DNA of 7,246 bases, taken from Chitinispirillaceae bacterium. Lineage in GTDB: Bacteria > Fibrobacterota > Chitinivibrionia > Chitinivibrionales > Chitinispirillaceae. Of this stretch, positions 1-7,246 are shown piece by piece. The translations under genes were made by a program, and so were the position numbers. The DNA is taken from contig JAFGOU010000171.1 of assembly GCA_016926315.1 (NCBI GenBank), positions 1 to 7,246 on the forward strand. Reading direction: 5' to 3'. How positions within the stretch are numbered: position 1 is the stretch's first letter; the number at the start of each line of letters is the position of its first letter. The notes below the pieces were generated by a model. That model searched no databases. It was not told the DNA's origin and was given only the letters and a program-made list of their open reading frames with translations.

Positions 1-861
1 GAGTATTTCCGGTACTACGGGATTGAATTCCCCGGTGTCCGGCACTGGATCGGCTCCGTTATGTCCGGTCCCTTTACCATTGCGGCGCAGGTTTTCCAAC
101 CCGAGGCTCCGGTGGGAACCCTTGTTTTTATCCACGGTTATTACGATCATACCGGTCTTCTGGCAAACGTCATCAACGAATCGATACACCGGTCGTATAC
201 CTTCGCCGCGATCGACCTTCCGGGCCACGGACTCTCCGGCGGAATGCCGGCGTCCATTGACGACTTCAGCCGCTATGGCGACGCTATACGGGATTTTTTA
301 CGGGTGATCGAACCGTTTTGTCAGGGTCCGCTTGTCCTTGCCGGACACAGTACCGGTTGTTCGGCGATATATGAGTACCTTGCCGCTCAATCCGACCCTC
401 CCGTAGCCGGCGCGGTTTTTGCCGCTCCTCTTGTCCGCAATGCTTTCTGGCATCCGGGAAAGGCCGGCTACCATCTCGTCCGGCACTTCTTCACCTCGAC
501 CTTTCGCTGGTACCGGAACTCTTCGCACGATACCGCGTTTCTTGCCTTTCAGAAGCGCGATCCGCTCGGGTACGGTACCTTTCCGCTGGCCTGGGCGAAG
601 GCGCATCACGCCTGGGAGCGACGCATCAGGGACTACCCGGCCCTGCCGGTACCTGTCGTGATCATCCAGGGAGACCGGGACGAAACCGTTGATTGGCGAT
701 ACAATTGCCGGTTCCTGCAAAAAAAGTTTGATCGTTGTACGGTCCACCTCATCAAGGGTGCCCGTCACCATCTGTTGAACGAAGCTTTACCGTACCGGGC
801 GCGATTCATGGAGCTGTTTTTCGGGGAAGTTGTGAATCTGCGGCACGGTACGGGGAAATAG
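1..861 (+). CDS. alpha/beta hydrolase, lysophospholipase/serine aminopeptidase S33-like (5' partial)
   Basis: The frame is open from base 1, and its first 20 residues (EYFRYYGIEFPGVRHWIGSV) read smoothly into the hydrolase core. The ATG at 61 is therefore probably internal and the true start lies outside the window; 286 residues are visible. Numbering from base 1, H45-G46 is the usual oxyanion-hole HG after a beta strand. GHSTG at 115-119 is the nucleophile elbow with Ser117. GDRDETV at 224-230 carries the likely catalytic Asp227, and GARHHLLNE at 253-261 the likely catalytic His256. This complete Ser-Asp-His triad and the DLPGHGLS segment (72-79) place it in the Hydrolase_4 group, whose members cleave ester bonds of lysophospholipids, monoacylglycerols or other small esters. 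The substrate cannot be told from sequence. No signal peptide is visible, but the N-terminus is missing. The cap region (about 145-210) is rich in aromatic and basic residues. The family call is firm; the specific function is not. Confidence 0.9.
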   Translation, partial: EYFRYYGIEFPGVRHWIGSVMSGPFTIAAQVFQPEAPVGTLVFIHGYYDHTGLLANVINESIHRSYTFAAIDLPGHGLSGGMPASIDDFSRYGDAIRDFLRVIEPFCQGPLVLAGHSTGCSAIYEYLAAQSDPPVAGAVFAAPLVRNAFWHPGKAGYHLVRHFFTSTFRWYRNSSHDTAFLAFQKRDPLGYGTFPLAWAKAHHAWERRIRDYPALPVPVVIIQGDRDETVDWRYNCRFLQKKFDRCTVHLIKGARHHLLNEALPYRARFMELFFGEVVNLRHGTGK

Positions 862-949
862 TATTTTGGAAAAACAACCGGCCAGACCGTTTGCTTTCCA
901 CCCGAAGCCCTGCGTGTTCCTGATCCTTAAAAAATAGAAGTGGGTGAGC

Positions 950-2047
<1,098 letters not shown>

Positions 2048-2058
2048 ATAAAAACGGA

Positions 2059-2077
2059 GGGCCGGTTTTTTCGGCTT
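2059..2077. terminator. weak hairpin between convergent genes, possible bidirectional terminator
   Basis: Between the beta-helix stop (2045-2047) and the ispA stop (2076-2078) the sequence GGGCCG, a seven-base GTTTTTT loop and CGGCTT can form a six-base-pair stem, two of the pairs being G-U. On the minus strand it is followed, after CCTCCG, by TTTTTATTTATT, which could serve as a U-tract for ispA. On the plus strand the downstream TTAAAATATT is only loosely U-rich. Position between two convergent genes supports a terminator role, but the stem is short and the U-tract is offset, so efficiency is doubtful. Confidence 0.4.
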
Positions 2078-2948
2078 AAAATATTCTCACCCGGATATAC
2101 TCCGCCAGCTCCCGCAAGGTCGTTCCCTTTTCCCCCAGCGGTTCGATGGCTTTCCAGGCGTTTTCAATAAGCTGCTTCGCATAGATTTTTGATGCTTCCA
2201 TGCCGACCACTGAGGGAAACGTCGCTTTGCCTCTTTCGCGGTCCGAACCGGCGTCCTTGCCGAGCTGTTCGGTGGTGCTCTCCTCGTCGAGAATGTCATC
2301 GATCACCTGGAACGCGAGGCCGACGTTCATGCCGTAAGACGAGAGATCGTCGACGGTTTGGGCGGGGGCGTCGGCGAGCAGCGCGCCGATGCGGACACAT
2401 GCGCGGATCAAAGCCGCGGTTTTTCTGGTATGGATGTATTCAACGGTGGCGCGGTCAACCCTTTTCCCCTCGGATTCGATGTCAACGACCTGGCCGCCTA
2501 TCATGCCGTCGGTACCGAGTGCGCGGGCGATTTCGGTGATGATGTCGGTTCTGCCGCAGCGGGCGAACACTTCAAAGGCCACGATGCAGAGCGCATCGCC
2601 GCCGAGGACGGCGAGCGCCTCGCTGAACGCTTTGTGCGCGGTTGGTTTGCCGCGCCGGAAATCGTCGTCATCCATGCAGGGGAGGTCGTCATGAATGAGC
2701 GAAAACGTGTGGAACATTTCGATTGCGGCACCGATGCGTATCGGCGTTTCGTGGCCGAATGCGCCGCCGCAGGCCTCAAAGGAGGCCATAAGAAGGCATG
2801 GCCTGATCCGCTTGCCGCCGGCGAAGGTACTGTATCGCATGAGGGAGTGAATCGATGAAGGGTAGAAGGAGCCGGCCGGAAGCAAAGCTTCGAGCGCTTC
2901 CTCGGTGAGCGCCGCGACTTTTTTCATGTACCCGGCAGGGTTATTCAT
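2076..2948 (-). CDS. ispA: farnesyl diphosphate synthase (polyprenyl synthetase)
   Basis: This 290-residue trans-prenyltransferase condenses dimethylallyl/geranyl diphosphate with isopentenyl diphosphate, making the precursor for undecaprenyl phosphate and quinone side chains. GGKRIRP at 44-50 binds isopentenyl diphosphate. The first Asp-rich motif is DDLPCMD at 87-93, in the bacterial form with two extra residues between the aspartates. The second is DDILD at 217-221, followed by GSDRERGKATFPS (234-246). Phe82, five residues before the first Asp-rich motif, is aromatic, as expected for a C15 product, so geranylgeranyl synthase is less likely. Length is normal. I chose ATG 2948 because it overlaps the xseB stop by eight bases and gives the usual family N-terminus (MNNPAGYMKK). 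An upstream GTG at 2963 adds five residues but lacks a visible ribosome site. It is the last gene of the operon seen here. In many bacteria dxs follows xseA-xseB-ispA; here the operon ends instead. Confidence 0.95.
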   Translation of the reverse strand: MNNPAGYMKKVAALTEEALEALLPAGSFYPSSIHSLMRYSTFAGGKRIRPCLLMASFEACGGAFGHETPIRIGAAIEMFHTFSLIHDDLPCMDDDDFRRGKPTAHKAFSEALAVLGGDALCIVAFEVFARCGRTDIITEIARALGTDGMIGGQVVDIESEGKRVDRATVEYIHTRKTAALIRACVRIGALLADAPAQTVDDLSSYGMNVGLAFQVIDDILDEESTTEQLGKDAGSDRERGKATFPSVVGMEASKIYAKQLIENAWKAIEPLGEKGTTLRELAEYIRVRIF

Positions 2949-3243
2949 CCTGCCCGCCGTCACGCGCAGTGAAGGCGTCGAGCGAGGTACCGAGGAGTTT
3001 TTCCACCAGTTCCCCGTTTTCTCCCTTGATCAGTTCCGTGACCCTGCCCTGGGCCTTTTTAAGGTGGTCGTCGCAGATGCGGATAAGGGAGACCCCTTTT
3101 TCAAAAAGATCGAGCGATGTATCGAGCGTCAGTTCCGGGTCCTCAAGTTTTTCGATGGTCGCTTCAAGGTCGGACAAGGCGTTTTCGAATGAAGGCGATC
3201 CAGGAGGCGACGCGTGCTGGGTTGATTTCGATTTTCCGGTCAT
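2941..3243 (-). CDS. xseB: exodeoxyribonuclease VII small subunit
   Basis: A 100-residue protein with the XseB core: FENALSDLEATIEKLEDPEL at 19-38, LDTSLDLFEKGVSLIRIC at 40-57, then a charged helix with KKAQGRV (62-68). XseB is a small helical protein; several copies bind one XseA to form exonuclease VII, which degrades single-stranded DNA from both ends in the cytoplasm and takes part in repair. The first 17 residues are Ser/Pro/Lys-rich, probably disordered, and longer than in minimal homologues. The C-terminal tail (about 85-100) is also poorly conserved in character. The ATG at 3243 has only a weak AAAG upstream and no clear Shine-Dalgarno, so translation may depend on ribosomes leaving xseA 43 bases upstream. 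Its stop overlaps the ispA start by eight bases. Confidence 0.95.
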   Translation of the reverse strand: MTGKSKSTQHASPPGSPSFENALSDLEATIEKLEDPELTLDTSLDLFEKGVSLIRICDDHLKKAQGRVTELIKGENGELVEKLLGTSLDAFTARDGGQDE

Positions 3244-3246
3244 TGC

Positions 3247-3264
3247 TTTGAAATTTAAATCAAA
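3247..3264. repeat. AT-rich imperfect inverted repeat in xseA-xseB spacer
   Basis: The 43-base gap between the xseA stop and the xseB start holds TTTGA, then AATTTAAA, then TCAAA. That is five-base-pair arms around an eight-base AT-rich centre, next to a CCCGGG palindrome at 3265-3270. It stands out from the GC-rich surroundings. It could be a weak hairpin, a binding site, or simply an unstructured AT-rich leader that exposes the xseB start, which lacks a good ribosome site. Function is unproven. Confidence 0.3.
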
Positions 3265-3286
3265 CCCGGGAAACGGATCAATGGTT

Positions 3287-4528
3287 TCAGGAGTGCGGCG
3301 ATGAAGAGGTCAGTATACGCGCCGAGGCCGACCCTTTATGGAACCTCATGGCAACGGTTAGTCCGGCAACAAGCTGCCCGGCATCGCGTACCGCTTGTCC
3401 GTCCGGAGCGGTCACGACACAGTAGCCGCGTGAAAGCACCGTAAGCGGGCTTAAGGCATTCAGCCGTGAAGAGTCGGACGAGAACCGCCGGGTAACGGTC
3501 TGCAGATGTGCACGCAGGGAGCGTGAACAGCGCTCGGCATGGTCGTCACACACCTGCCGGTACTCGAGCAGTTTGCGAAAGGGGATAAGGAAGGAACGGA
3601 CTGACCGGCACGCATCGTATCGGTCGGCGGCCCCGGTTAAAAAGCGCGAAAAAGCGGCGGAAAACCTCTGCGAGCAGGCGGTGAGGTACCGGGAGCGTTC
3701 CTCGCGGTCCGGGGCGATCATCTCTGCGGCGGCCGATGGGGTCGGGGCACGCAGGTCGGCGACAAAATCGGTAATGGTAACGTCGATCTCATGGCCGACC
3801 GCCGAGACGACGGGTATCACTGATTCGTAGATAGCGCGCGCCACGGCCTCCTCGTTCCACGCCCGGAGGTCTTCAATCGATCCCCCCCCTCTTCCGACGA
3901 TCATGCAGTCAATATCGTTTCTCGTGTTAAGGTCGTGGATCGCCTGGACGATTCGCAACGCCGCTGCGGCGCCCTGTACCGGCACGTCGACCAGAACGAT
4001 GTCGATGGAGGGTGAGCGCGAAGCGATCACCCGCGCGATGTCGTGAATGACGGCGCCCTGCCGGGAGGTCACCACCCCGAGGCGCCTGATATCCGAAGGA
4101 ATCGGCACTTTATGGGCAAAATCGAAGAGTCCCTCTTTTTCAAGCCGCTGTTTCAGTTTTTCAAACGCAAGCGCCAGGGCGCCCTTGCCTATCGGCTCCA
4201 TGCGGTGGCAGTCGAGTTGATAATATCCAGCCTTCCGGTAGACCTTGATCGACGCAATCACCAGCACCTTGAGCCCGTCTTCGGGCTCATAATCGAGTTT
4301 CAGCATGCTCTGGCGCCACATGACCGCCGGGACGTGGCATTCGGCGTCTTTGAGCCTGAAATAGCAGTGGCCGCTTGAAGCGATTTTCCAGTTGGAGAGT
4401 TCTCCCTCGACCCAGACCAGCGTATTGGAGGATTCGAGGATGAGCGAGACGCCTTCGTTGATCTCGCTGACCGTGTAAGGCCGCGGGGCCTGCTGCGGCG
4501 GGAGGAAGGCAAAGCGCGTTCCGGTCAT
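3287..4528 (-). CDS. xseA: exodeoxyribonuclease VII large subunit
   Basis: A 413-residue protein with the family's domain order. The N-terminal OB-fold (about 17-112, with VWVEGELSNWK and HCYFRLKD) binds single-stranded DNA. The catalytic domain follows (about 115-300), then a coiled-coil/helical region that recruits XseB (about 275-350) and a short C-terminal segment beginning LSPLTVLSRGY (359-369). The catalytic signatures are GRGGGSIEDL at 212-221, AVGHEID at 243-249, and DFVADLRAPTPSAAAE at 254-269. The segment LGVVTSRQGAVIHDI (150-164) matches the position usually written TSPTGAAIRD but differs at three residues. Together with XseB the enzyme cleaves single-stranded DNA to oligonucleotides without needing a metal ion in the classical case. 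The start codon overlaps the ymdB stop as ATGA (4525-4528), giving translational coupling. Length is slightly under the 440-456 residues of the well-known homologues, but no domain is missing. Confidence 0.96.
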   Translation of the reverse strand: MTGTRFAFLPPQQAPRPYTVSEINEGVSLILESSNTLVWVEGELSNWKIASSGHCYFRLKDAECHVPAVMWRQSMLKLDYEPEDGLKVLVIASIKVYRKAGYYQLDCHRMEPIGKGALALAFEKLKQRLEKEGLFDFAHKVPIPSDIRRLGVVTSRQGAVIHDIARVIASRSPSIDIVLVDVPVQGAAAALRIVQAIHDLNTRNDIDCMIVGRGGGSIEDLRAWNEEAVARAIYESVIPVVSAVGHEIDVTITDFVADLRAPTPSAAAEMIAPDREERSRYLTACSQRFSAAFSRFLTGAADRYDACRSVRSFLIPFRKLLEYRQVCDDHAERCSRSLRAHLQTVTRRFSSDSSRLNALSPLTVLSRGYCVVTAPDGQAVRDAGQLVAGLTVAMRFHKGSASARILTSSSPHS

Positions 4529-5316
4529 GAAAGCATGATCCGTTCGAAAACGCGCTCGATGGAGCGTGCTTTGCCGGTGGTATCGTCTATGTCAAGTACG
4601 ACCGCGTTCAGCATGGCGCCGCATTTCGACGGCTCGTAACGGATATGCGTCTGGTAGATGAAGCGGTGGATCACTTCGTCCGCCTTCATGCCGATGATCG
4701 ACTCTTCCGGTCCGGTCATGCCGGCGTCGGAGATGAAGGCGGTCCCGGAGGCAAGAACGCGCTCGTCGGCGGTCTGGACATGAGTATGCGTCCCGATTAC
4801 GGCGCTCACCGCGCCGTTCATCCAGGTGGCAAACGCGAGTTTTTCGCTGGTGGCCTCGGCATGGAAATCGACGATGATGATTTTTGTCTGCCGGGAAAGC
4901 TCCTCCACGGCAGCCTTGCCGATGCGGAAAGGACAGTCGAGCGACTCATGGTGAAAGGTCCGGCCTTGAAGATTGACGACGCCGATGGTTTTCCCGTCAT
5001 CGAGGGTATAAAGCGTTGATCCGTGTCCGATGTTTCCCGGAGGAAAATTGAGCGGCCGGAGGACCCAGGGGAGGTCCATGAAGCTGCGGTCGTTATCCGG
5101 AATGCTGAACGAGTGGTTGCCGCCGGTGATAAGGTGTACGCCGTATTTACGGAGTTTGTTCGCCAGCCTGCCGGTCAGCCCGTGGCCGCCCGCAGCGTTT
5201 TCGCCGTTGGCGATGCAGCAGTCGATCTGCCGTTCCGCCATGAGCGCCGCGAGCCGTTCCGACAGCACCCGCCGGCCGATAGTGGCGAAAATGTCTCCGA
5301 CGAAGAGGATTCGCAT
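4525..5316 (-). CDS. ymdB: YmdB-family metallophosphoesterase (TIGR00282)
   Basis: A 263-residue cytoplasmic phosphoesterase. The predicted dinuclear metal ligands are all present: Asp8 in FVGDI, Glu39 and Asn40 in GENAAGG, Asn67-His68 in GGNHS, His152 in DFHAEATSEK, and His177/His179 in GTHTHVQTAD. FISDAGMTGP (194-203) is another family hallmark. In Bacillus subtilis the homologue hydrolyses cyclic nucleotides (2',3'- and 3',5'-cyclic forms in vitro) and influences biofilm and sporulation decisions. Its natural substrate elsewhere is unsettled. It starts only three bases after the rny stop, the usual partner arrangement, which suggests a shared role in RNA turnover or in signalling from RNA breakdown products. 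Upstream of the ATG only a weak GAAG is visible, so it probably depends on rny translation. It is not related to the Escherichia coli macrodomain protein also called YmdB. Confidence 0.95.
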   Translation of the reverse strand: MRILFVGDIFATIGRRVLSERLAALMAERQIDCCIANGENAAGGHGLTGRLANKLRKYGVHLITGGNHSFSIPDNDRSFMDLPWVLRPLNFPPGNIGHGSTLYTLDDGKTIGVVNLQGRTFHHESLDCPFRIGKAAVEELSRQTKIIIVDFHAEATSEKLAFATWMNGAVSAVIGTHTHVQTADERVLASGTAFISDAGMTGPEESIIGMKADEVIHRFIYQTHIRYEPSKCGAMLNAVVLDIDDTTGKARSIERVFERIMLS

Positions 5317-5319
5317 AGG

Positions 5320-6900
5320 TTACTTCGCGAATTCGGTGTAACGCAGTTCACGGATGATCGTTACCTTGATCTGCCCGGGATATTCCATTTCATCCTGGAT
5401 TTTCTTTGATATCTGGCCGGCAAGCTCTTCGGCCTGCGCGTCATTTACCTGCTCCGGTTCGACCATGACGCGAATCTCCCGCCCTGCCTGTATGACATAT
5501 GCCTTGCTCACGCCGCGGAACGAATCCGCGATTTCTTCAAGTTTTGTCAATCGATTGACGTAGTTGGTGAGCGTTTCTCGTCGCACCCCCGGCCGGGTGC
5601 TCGAAATGGTGTCGGCAGCCTGAAGAAGAATCGGGTAGACAGAGATCGGCGGCACGTCTTCGTGATGGGCGGCGATGGCGTTGCAGATGATCGCGTTTTC
5701 GCCGTTCTTCTGCGCGATTTCAGCGCCGAGCTGGGAGTGAGTCCCTTCCGTCTCCCGGTCGATCGCCTTGCCGATGTCATGAAGGAGTCCTGCCCTGATG
5801 GCTGTTTTCGGGTCGAGCCCGAGTTCTGACGCCATGAGCCCCGCCAGCATGGCGACCTCCTTGCTGTGTTGCAGCACGTTCTGGCCGTAGGAGGTGCGGT
5901 ATTTGAGCCTGCCGAGCATCTCGACGATGTGCGGCTTCAGCCCATGCACGTCAAGTTCGAAAATCACCTCCTCGGCGACCTCCTTGATGTTTTTCTCAAG
6001 CTCCTTTTCGCTCTTTTTTATAAGCTCCTCGATGCGGCCCGGGTGGATGCGGCCGTCGCTGATCAGTTTTTCAAGGGCCATGCGCGCGACTTCGCGCCGG
6101 ATAGGATCAAATCCTGAAAGGATCACCGCTTCGGGAGTGTCGTCGACAATGACGTCGACACCCGCGGCTTCCTCAAATGAGCGGATATTGCGGCCCTCAC
6201 GGCCGATGATGCGTCCTTTCATTTCATCGCTCGGCAGGTGGACCACCGAAACGGTTGCTTCGATGGTGGTCTCCGCGGCGCACCGTTGAATTGCCTGCAC
6301 GATGATCTCCTTGGATTCTCGTTCCGCTTCGTTTTTTGCCTGGTCCTTGATCTCCTTGATCATCTGTGCCGCTTCATAGCGCACCTGACTTTCCAGGTTT
6401 TCCATCAGGATTTTTTTTGCTTCGTCCTGGGTCATGTGGGCCATTTTTTCAAGTTTTTCGTTCTCCTGCGCCATGAGGCGGGAGAGCTCGTTGTCTTTGG
6501 TACGGAGCGTTTTTTCCTTTGAATTGAGGAAATTTTCCCGGGCCGAGAATTCGGTCTCCCTTTTTGAAATAATCTCCTCGCGGCGGCGAAGTTCCGCATC
6601 GCCATCACGGATTCTCGACTGTTCCTGACGCAGGGACTCCCTGGTTTTTGCCGCTTCTTTTTCAAATTCGGTTTTTGCCTTGAACCACTCGTCTTTCGCT
6701 TCAAGAAGCGCGGTTTTTTTCTGGAGTTCTGCCTCTTTTGTCGCTTCCTTGAGAATAAGGTCGGCTTCCTGCTGGATTTCGCGTTGACGCTCCTCCTTGT
6801 ATTTTTTATCGGTGATGATCCGCCAGAAAAATCCGGCGGCAAAGCCAAGGACGAGAAAGGTGACGGCGATAAGCGTTGTTAATCCGATGATACCATCCAT
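5320..6900 (-). CDS. rny: ribonuclease Y, membrane-anchored endoribonuclease
   Basis: A 526-residue protein of normal family length. Residues about 4-28 form a single N-terminal membrane helix ([20 protein letters not shown]). A long charged coiled coil (about 32-205) follows. The KH RNA-binding domain carries [10 protein letters not shown] at 229-238. The HD domain has His345, the His374-Asp375 pair in [12 protein letters not shown] at 412-413, and Asp430 in [12 protein letters not shown]. The C-terminal domain ends [20 protein letters not shown], the typical family ending. The enzyme starts mRNA decay by single-strand endonucleolytic cuts at the inner membrane, in place of, or beside, RNase E. 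The ATG at 6900 is preceded by a six-G ribosome site at a short distance. The gene follows zapA after a structured spacer and runs directly into ymdB. Eight consecutive A bases occur in the coiled-coil coding region (minus strand, about 6411-6418). Confidence 0.97.
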   Translation of the reverse strand: MDGIIGLTTLIAVTFLVLGFAAGFFWRIITDKKYKEERQREIQQEADLILKEATKEAELQKKTALLEAKDEWFKAKTEFEKEAAKTRESLRQEQSRIRDGDAELRRREEIISKRETEFSARENFLNSKEKTLRTKDNELSRLMAQENEKLEKMAHMTQDEAKKILMENLESQVRYEAAQMIKEIKDQAKNEAERESKEIIVQAIQRCAAETTIEATVSVVHLPSDEMKGRIIGREGRNIRSFEEAAGVDVIVDDTPEAVILSGFDPIRREVARMALEKLISDGRIHPGRIEELIKKSEKELEKNIKEVAEEVIFELDVHGLKPHIVEMLGRLKYRTSYGQNVLQHSKEVAMLAGLMASELGLDPKTAIRAGLLHDIGKAIDRETEGTHSQLGAEIAQKNGENAIICNAIAAHHEDVPPISVYPILLQAADTISSTRPGVRRETLTNYVNRLTKLEEIADSFRGVSKAYVIQAGREIRVMVEPEQVNDAQAEELAGQISKKIQDEMEYPGQIKVTIIRELRYTEFAK

Positions 6901-6904
6901 TATA

Positions 6905-6910
6905 CCCCCC
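6905..6910 (-). promoter_or_regulatory. G-rich ribosome binding site of rny
   Basis: On the minus strand a run of six G (GGGGGG) is separated by TATA from the rny ATG at 6900. It is a strong purine Shine-Dalgarno-like site, clearly better than those of ymdB, xseA or xseB. It fits rny being the point of independent ribosome entry for the downstream coupled genes. The four-base spacing is slightly tight. Confidence 0.65.
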
Positions 6911-6933
6911 TGATTGATTTTGACGGTTGTTAT

Positions 6934-7088
6934 CTATGCAGAAGCAGGGGCAGGAACACTGCCGCAGGAAGGCGAGGGAACGCGCCGGGTCGTCCGCTCC
7001 GCGGACGGAATCACCGGCCGCAATCGAGCGCGGCAGCTGCATCGAGGAAAGCGTGGTGATGAAGAACTATGCGCCTTTCAGGAACACT
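6934..7088 (-). repeat. two-part direct repeat flanking the structured spacer
   Basis: On the minus strand AGTGTTCCTG occurs at 7088-7079, across the zapA stop, and again at 6960-6951. Each copy is followed by GCATAG (7072-7067 and 6939-6934), with 6 and 11 bases between the two parts. The copies lie 128 bases apart and bracket the GC-rich hairpins. They could be traces of a duplication, alternative pairing arms or chance; the first copy is partly coding. Confidence 0.35.
6936..7042 (-). ncRNA. candidate structured RNA in zapA-rny spacer (6S RNA-like position)
   Basis: The 177 bases between the zapA stop and the rny ATG contain no convincing gene. Read on the minus strand they can fold by hand into a rod. 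The outer stem is ATGCAG (7042-7037) with CTGCAT (6941-6936). Next is CTGCCGC (7036-7030) with GCGGCAG (6965-6959), leaving a 3' bulge. A large asymmetric internal loop follows, then GCCGG (7018-7014) with CCGGC (6988-6984), and a tip hairpin CGTCCGC-GGA-GCGGACG (7007-6991). No U-tract follows, so it is not a simple terminator. In many bacteria the 6S RNA gene (ssrS) lies directly after zapA and is about 180 bases long, so position and length fit. Against this, I find no pairing between the extreme ends of the spacer, which 6S normally has. It may instead be an rny leader that regulates expression. Confidence 0.35.
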
Positions 7089-7246
7089 CTAACGCGGCAT
7101 CGATTTTTTTTCCAATCGAGGCCGCCTGGTTCAAGAGGGTATCGTTGTCCCTGGCGCCATTTTCCAGTCTGCCTTTCAATTCAAAAAGTTCTCCGGCAAT
7201 GTTCAGCGCGGAGAGAACGGCAATTTTTACATTATCGCGCGAGGCA
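7078..7246 (-). CDS. zapA: cell division protein ZapA (C-terminal part)
   Basis: The frame enters at 7245 on the minus strand and ends at TGA 7080-7078. It gives 55 residues beginning ASRDNVKIAVLSALNIAGEL; the N-terminal part is outside the window. The segment KIAVLSALNIAGELFELK is the conserved start of the long C-terminal coiled-coil helix of ZapA, where the family usually has VAxLAALNIADEL. ZapA is a small cytoplasmic protein that binds FtsZ and cross-links protofilaments at the division ring. The remaining residues (about 25-50) are Leu/Ala/Ile-patterned with charged positions, as expected of the dimer/tetramer coiled coil. It heads the visible operon and probably shares a transcript with rny, unless a promoter lies in the spacer. 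An A8 run occurs within the lysine pair (GGA AAA AAA ATC, about 7104-7111). Confidence 0.88.
   Translation of the reverse strand, partial: ASRDNVKIAVLSALNIAGELFELKGRLENGARDNDTLLNQAASIGKKIDAALECS

Noticed and set aside
298..771. 157-codon open frame on the minus strand opposite the hydrolase
   Set aside because: It is an antisense shadow of a gene with a complete catalytic triad, with no ribosome site or known motif.
862..949. Promoter for the beta-helix gene in the 88-base gap
   Set aside because: I looked for a -35/-10 pair. TTGCTT near 890 has no matching TATAAT-like box at a suitable distance, so no promoter is called.
2358..2858. 166-codon open frame on the plus strand antisense to ispA
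   Set aside because: It lies wholly within ispA, whose Asp-rich motifs are unmistakable. The translation shows no domain or signal, and long antisense frames are common opposite GC-rich genes.
6991..7007. Perfect CGTCCGC/GCGGACG hairpin as an intrinsic terminator after zapA
   Set aside because: The stem is followed by ACCCGGCGCG on the minus strand, with no U-tract, and the plus-strand side also lacks a T-run.
6806..7042. Possible 78-codon gene starting in the zapA-rny spacer
   Set aside because: It overlaps about 95 bases of rny in another frame, its translation resembles no family, and its first half coincides with the hairpin arms, so structure explains the sequence better.

Overview
The window holds the ends or whole of eight protein-coding genes in two convergent blocks. 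It looks like ordinary chromosome from a moderately GC-rich, probably diderm bacterium. The lineage cannot be fixed from this sequence. An RNase Y gene beside a ZapA gene, plus a secreted beta-helix protein with a possible spirochaete-type lipobox, would fit a spirochaete or a deltaproteobacterium-like lineage, but this is inference. I see no phage, transposon, CRISPR, tRNA or rRNA sequence.

Plus-strand block (1-2047): the 3' part of an alpha/beta serine hydrolase of the lysophospholipase/monoacylglycerol-lipase type, whose reading frame runs in from outside the window. It is followed after about 88 bases by a complete secreted right-handed parallel beta-helix protein of unknown function. A short, weak hairpin at 2059-2077 separates it from the opposing operon.

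Minus-strand block (7246 down to 2076): a tight housekeeping operon read as zapA (3' end only), a roughly 177-base structured spacer, rny (RNase Y), ymdB (YmdB/TIGR00282 phosphoesterase), xseA, xseB and ispA. From rny onward the genes are separated by 3 bases, overlapped by 4 bases, separated by 43 bases, and overlapped by 8 bases, which implies co-transcription and translational coupling. It joins cell division (ZapA), mRNA decay (RNase Y and its frequent neighbour YmdB), DNA repair (both exonuclease VII subunits) and isoprenoid supply (farnesyl diphosphate synthase).

Nothing here is clearly a new system. The places most worth a second look are the zapA-rny spacer, which folds on paper into a rod-like RNA and sits where 6S RNA is often found beside zapA, and the uncharacterised beta-helix protein with its non-canonical lipobox and many cysteines.
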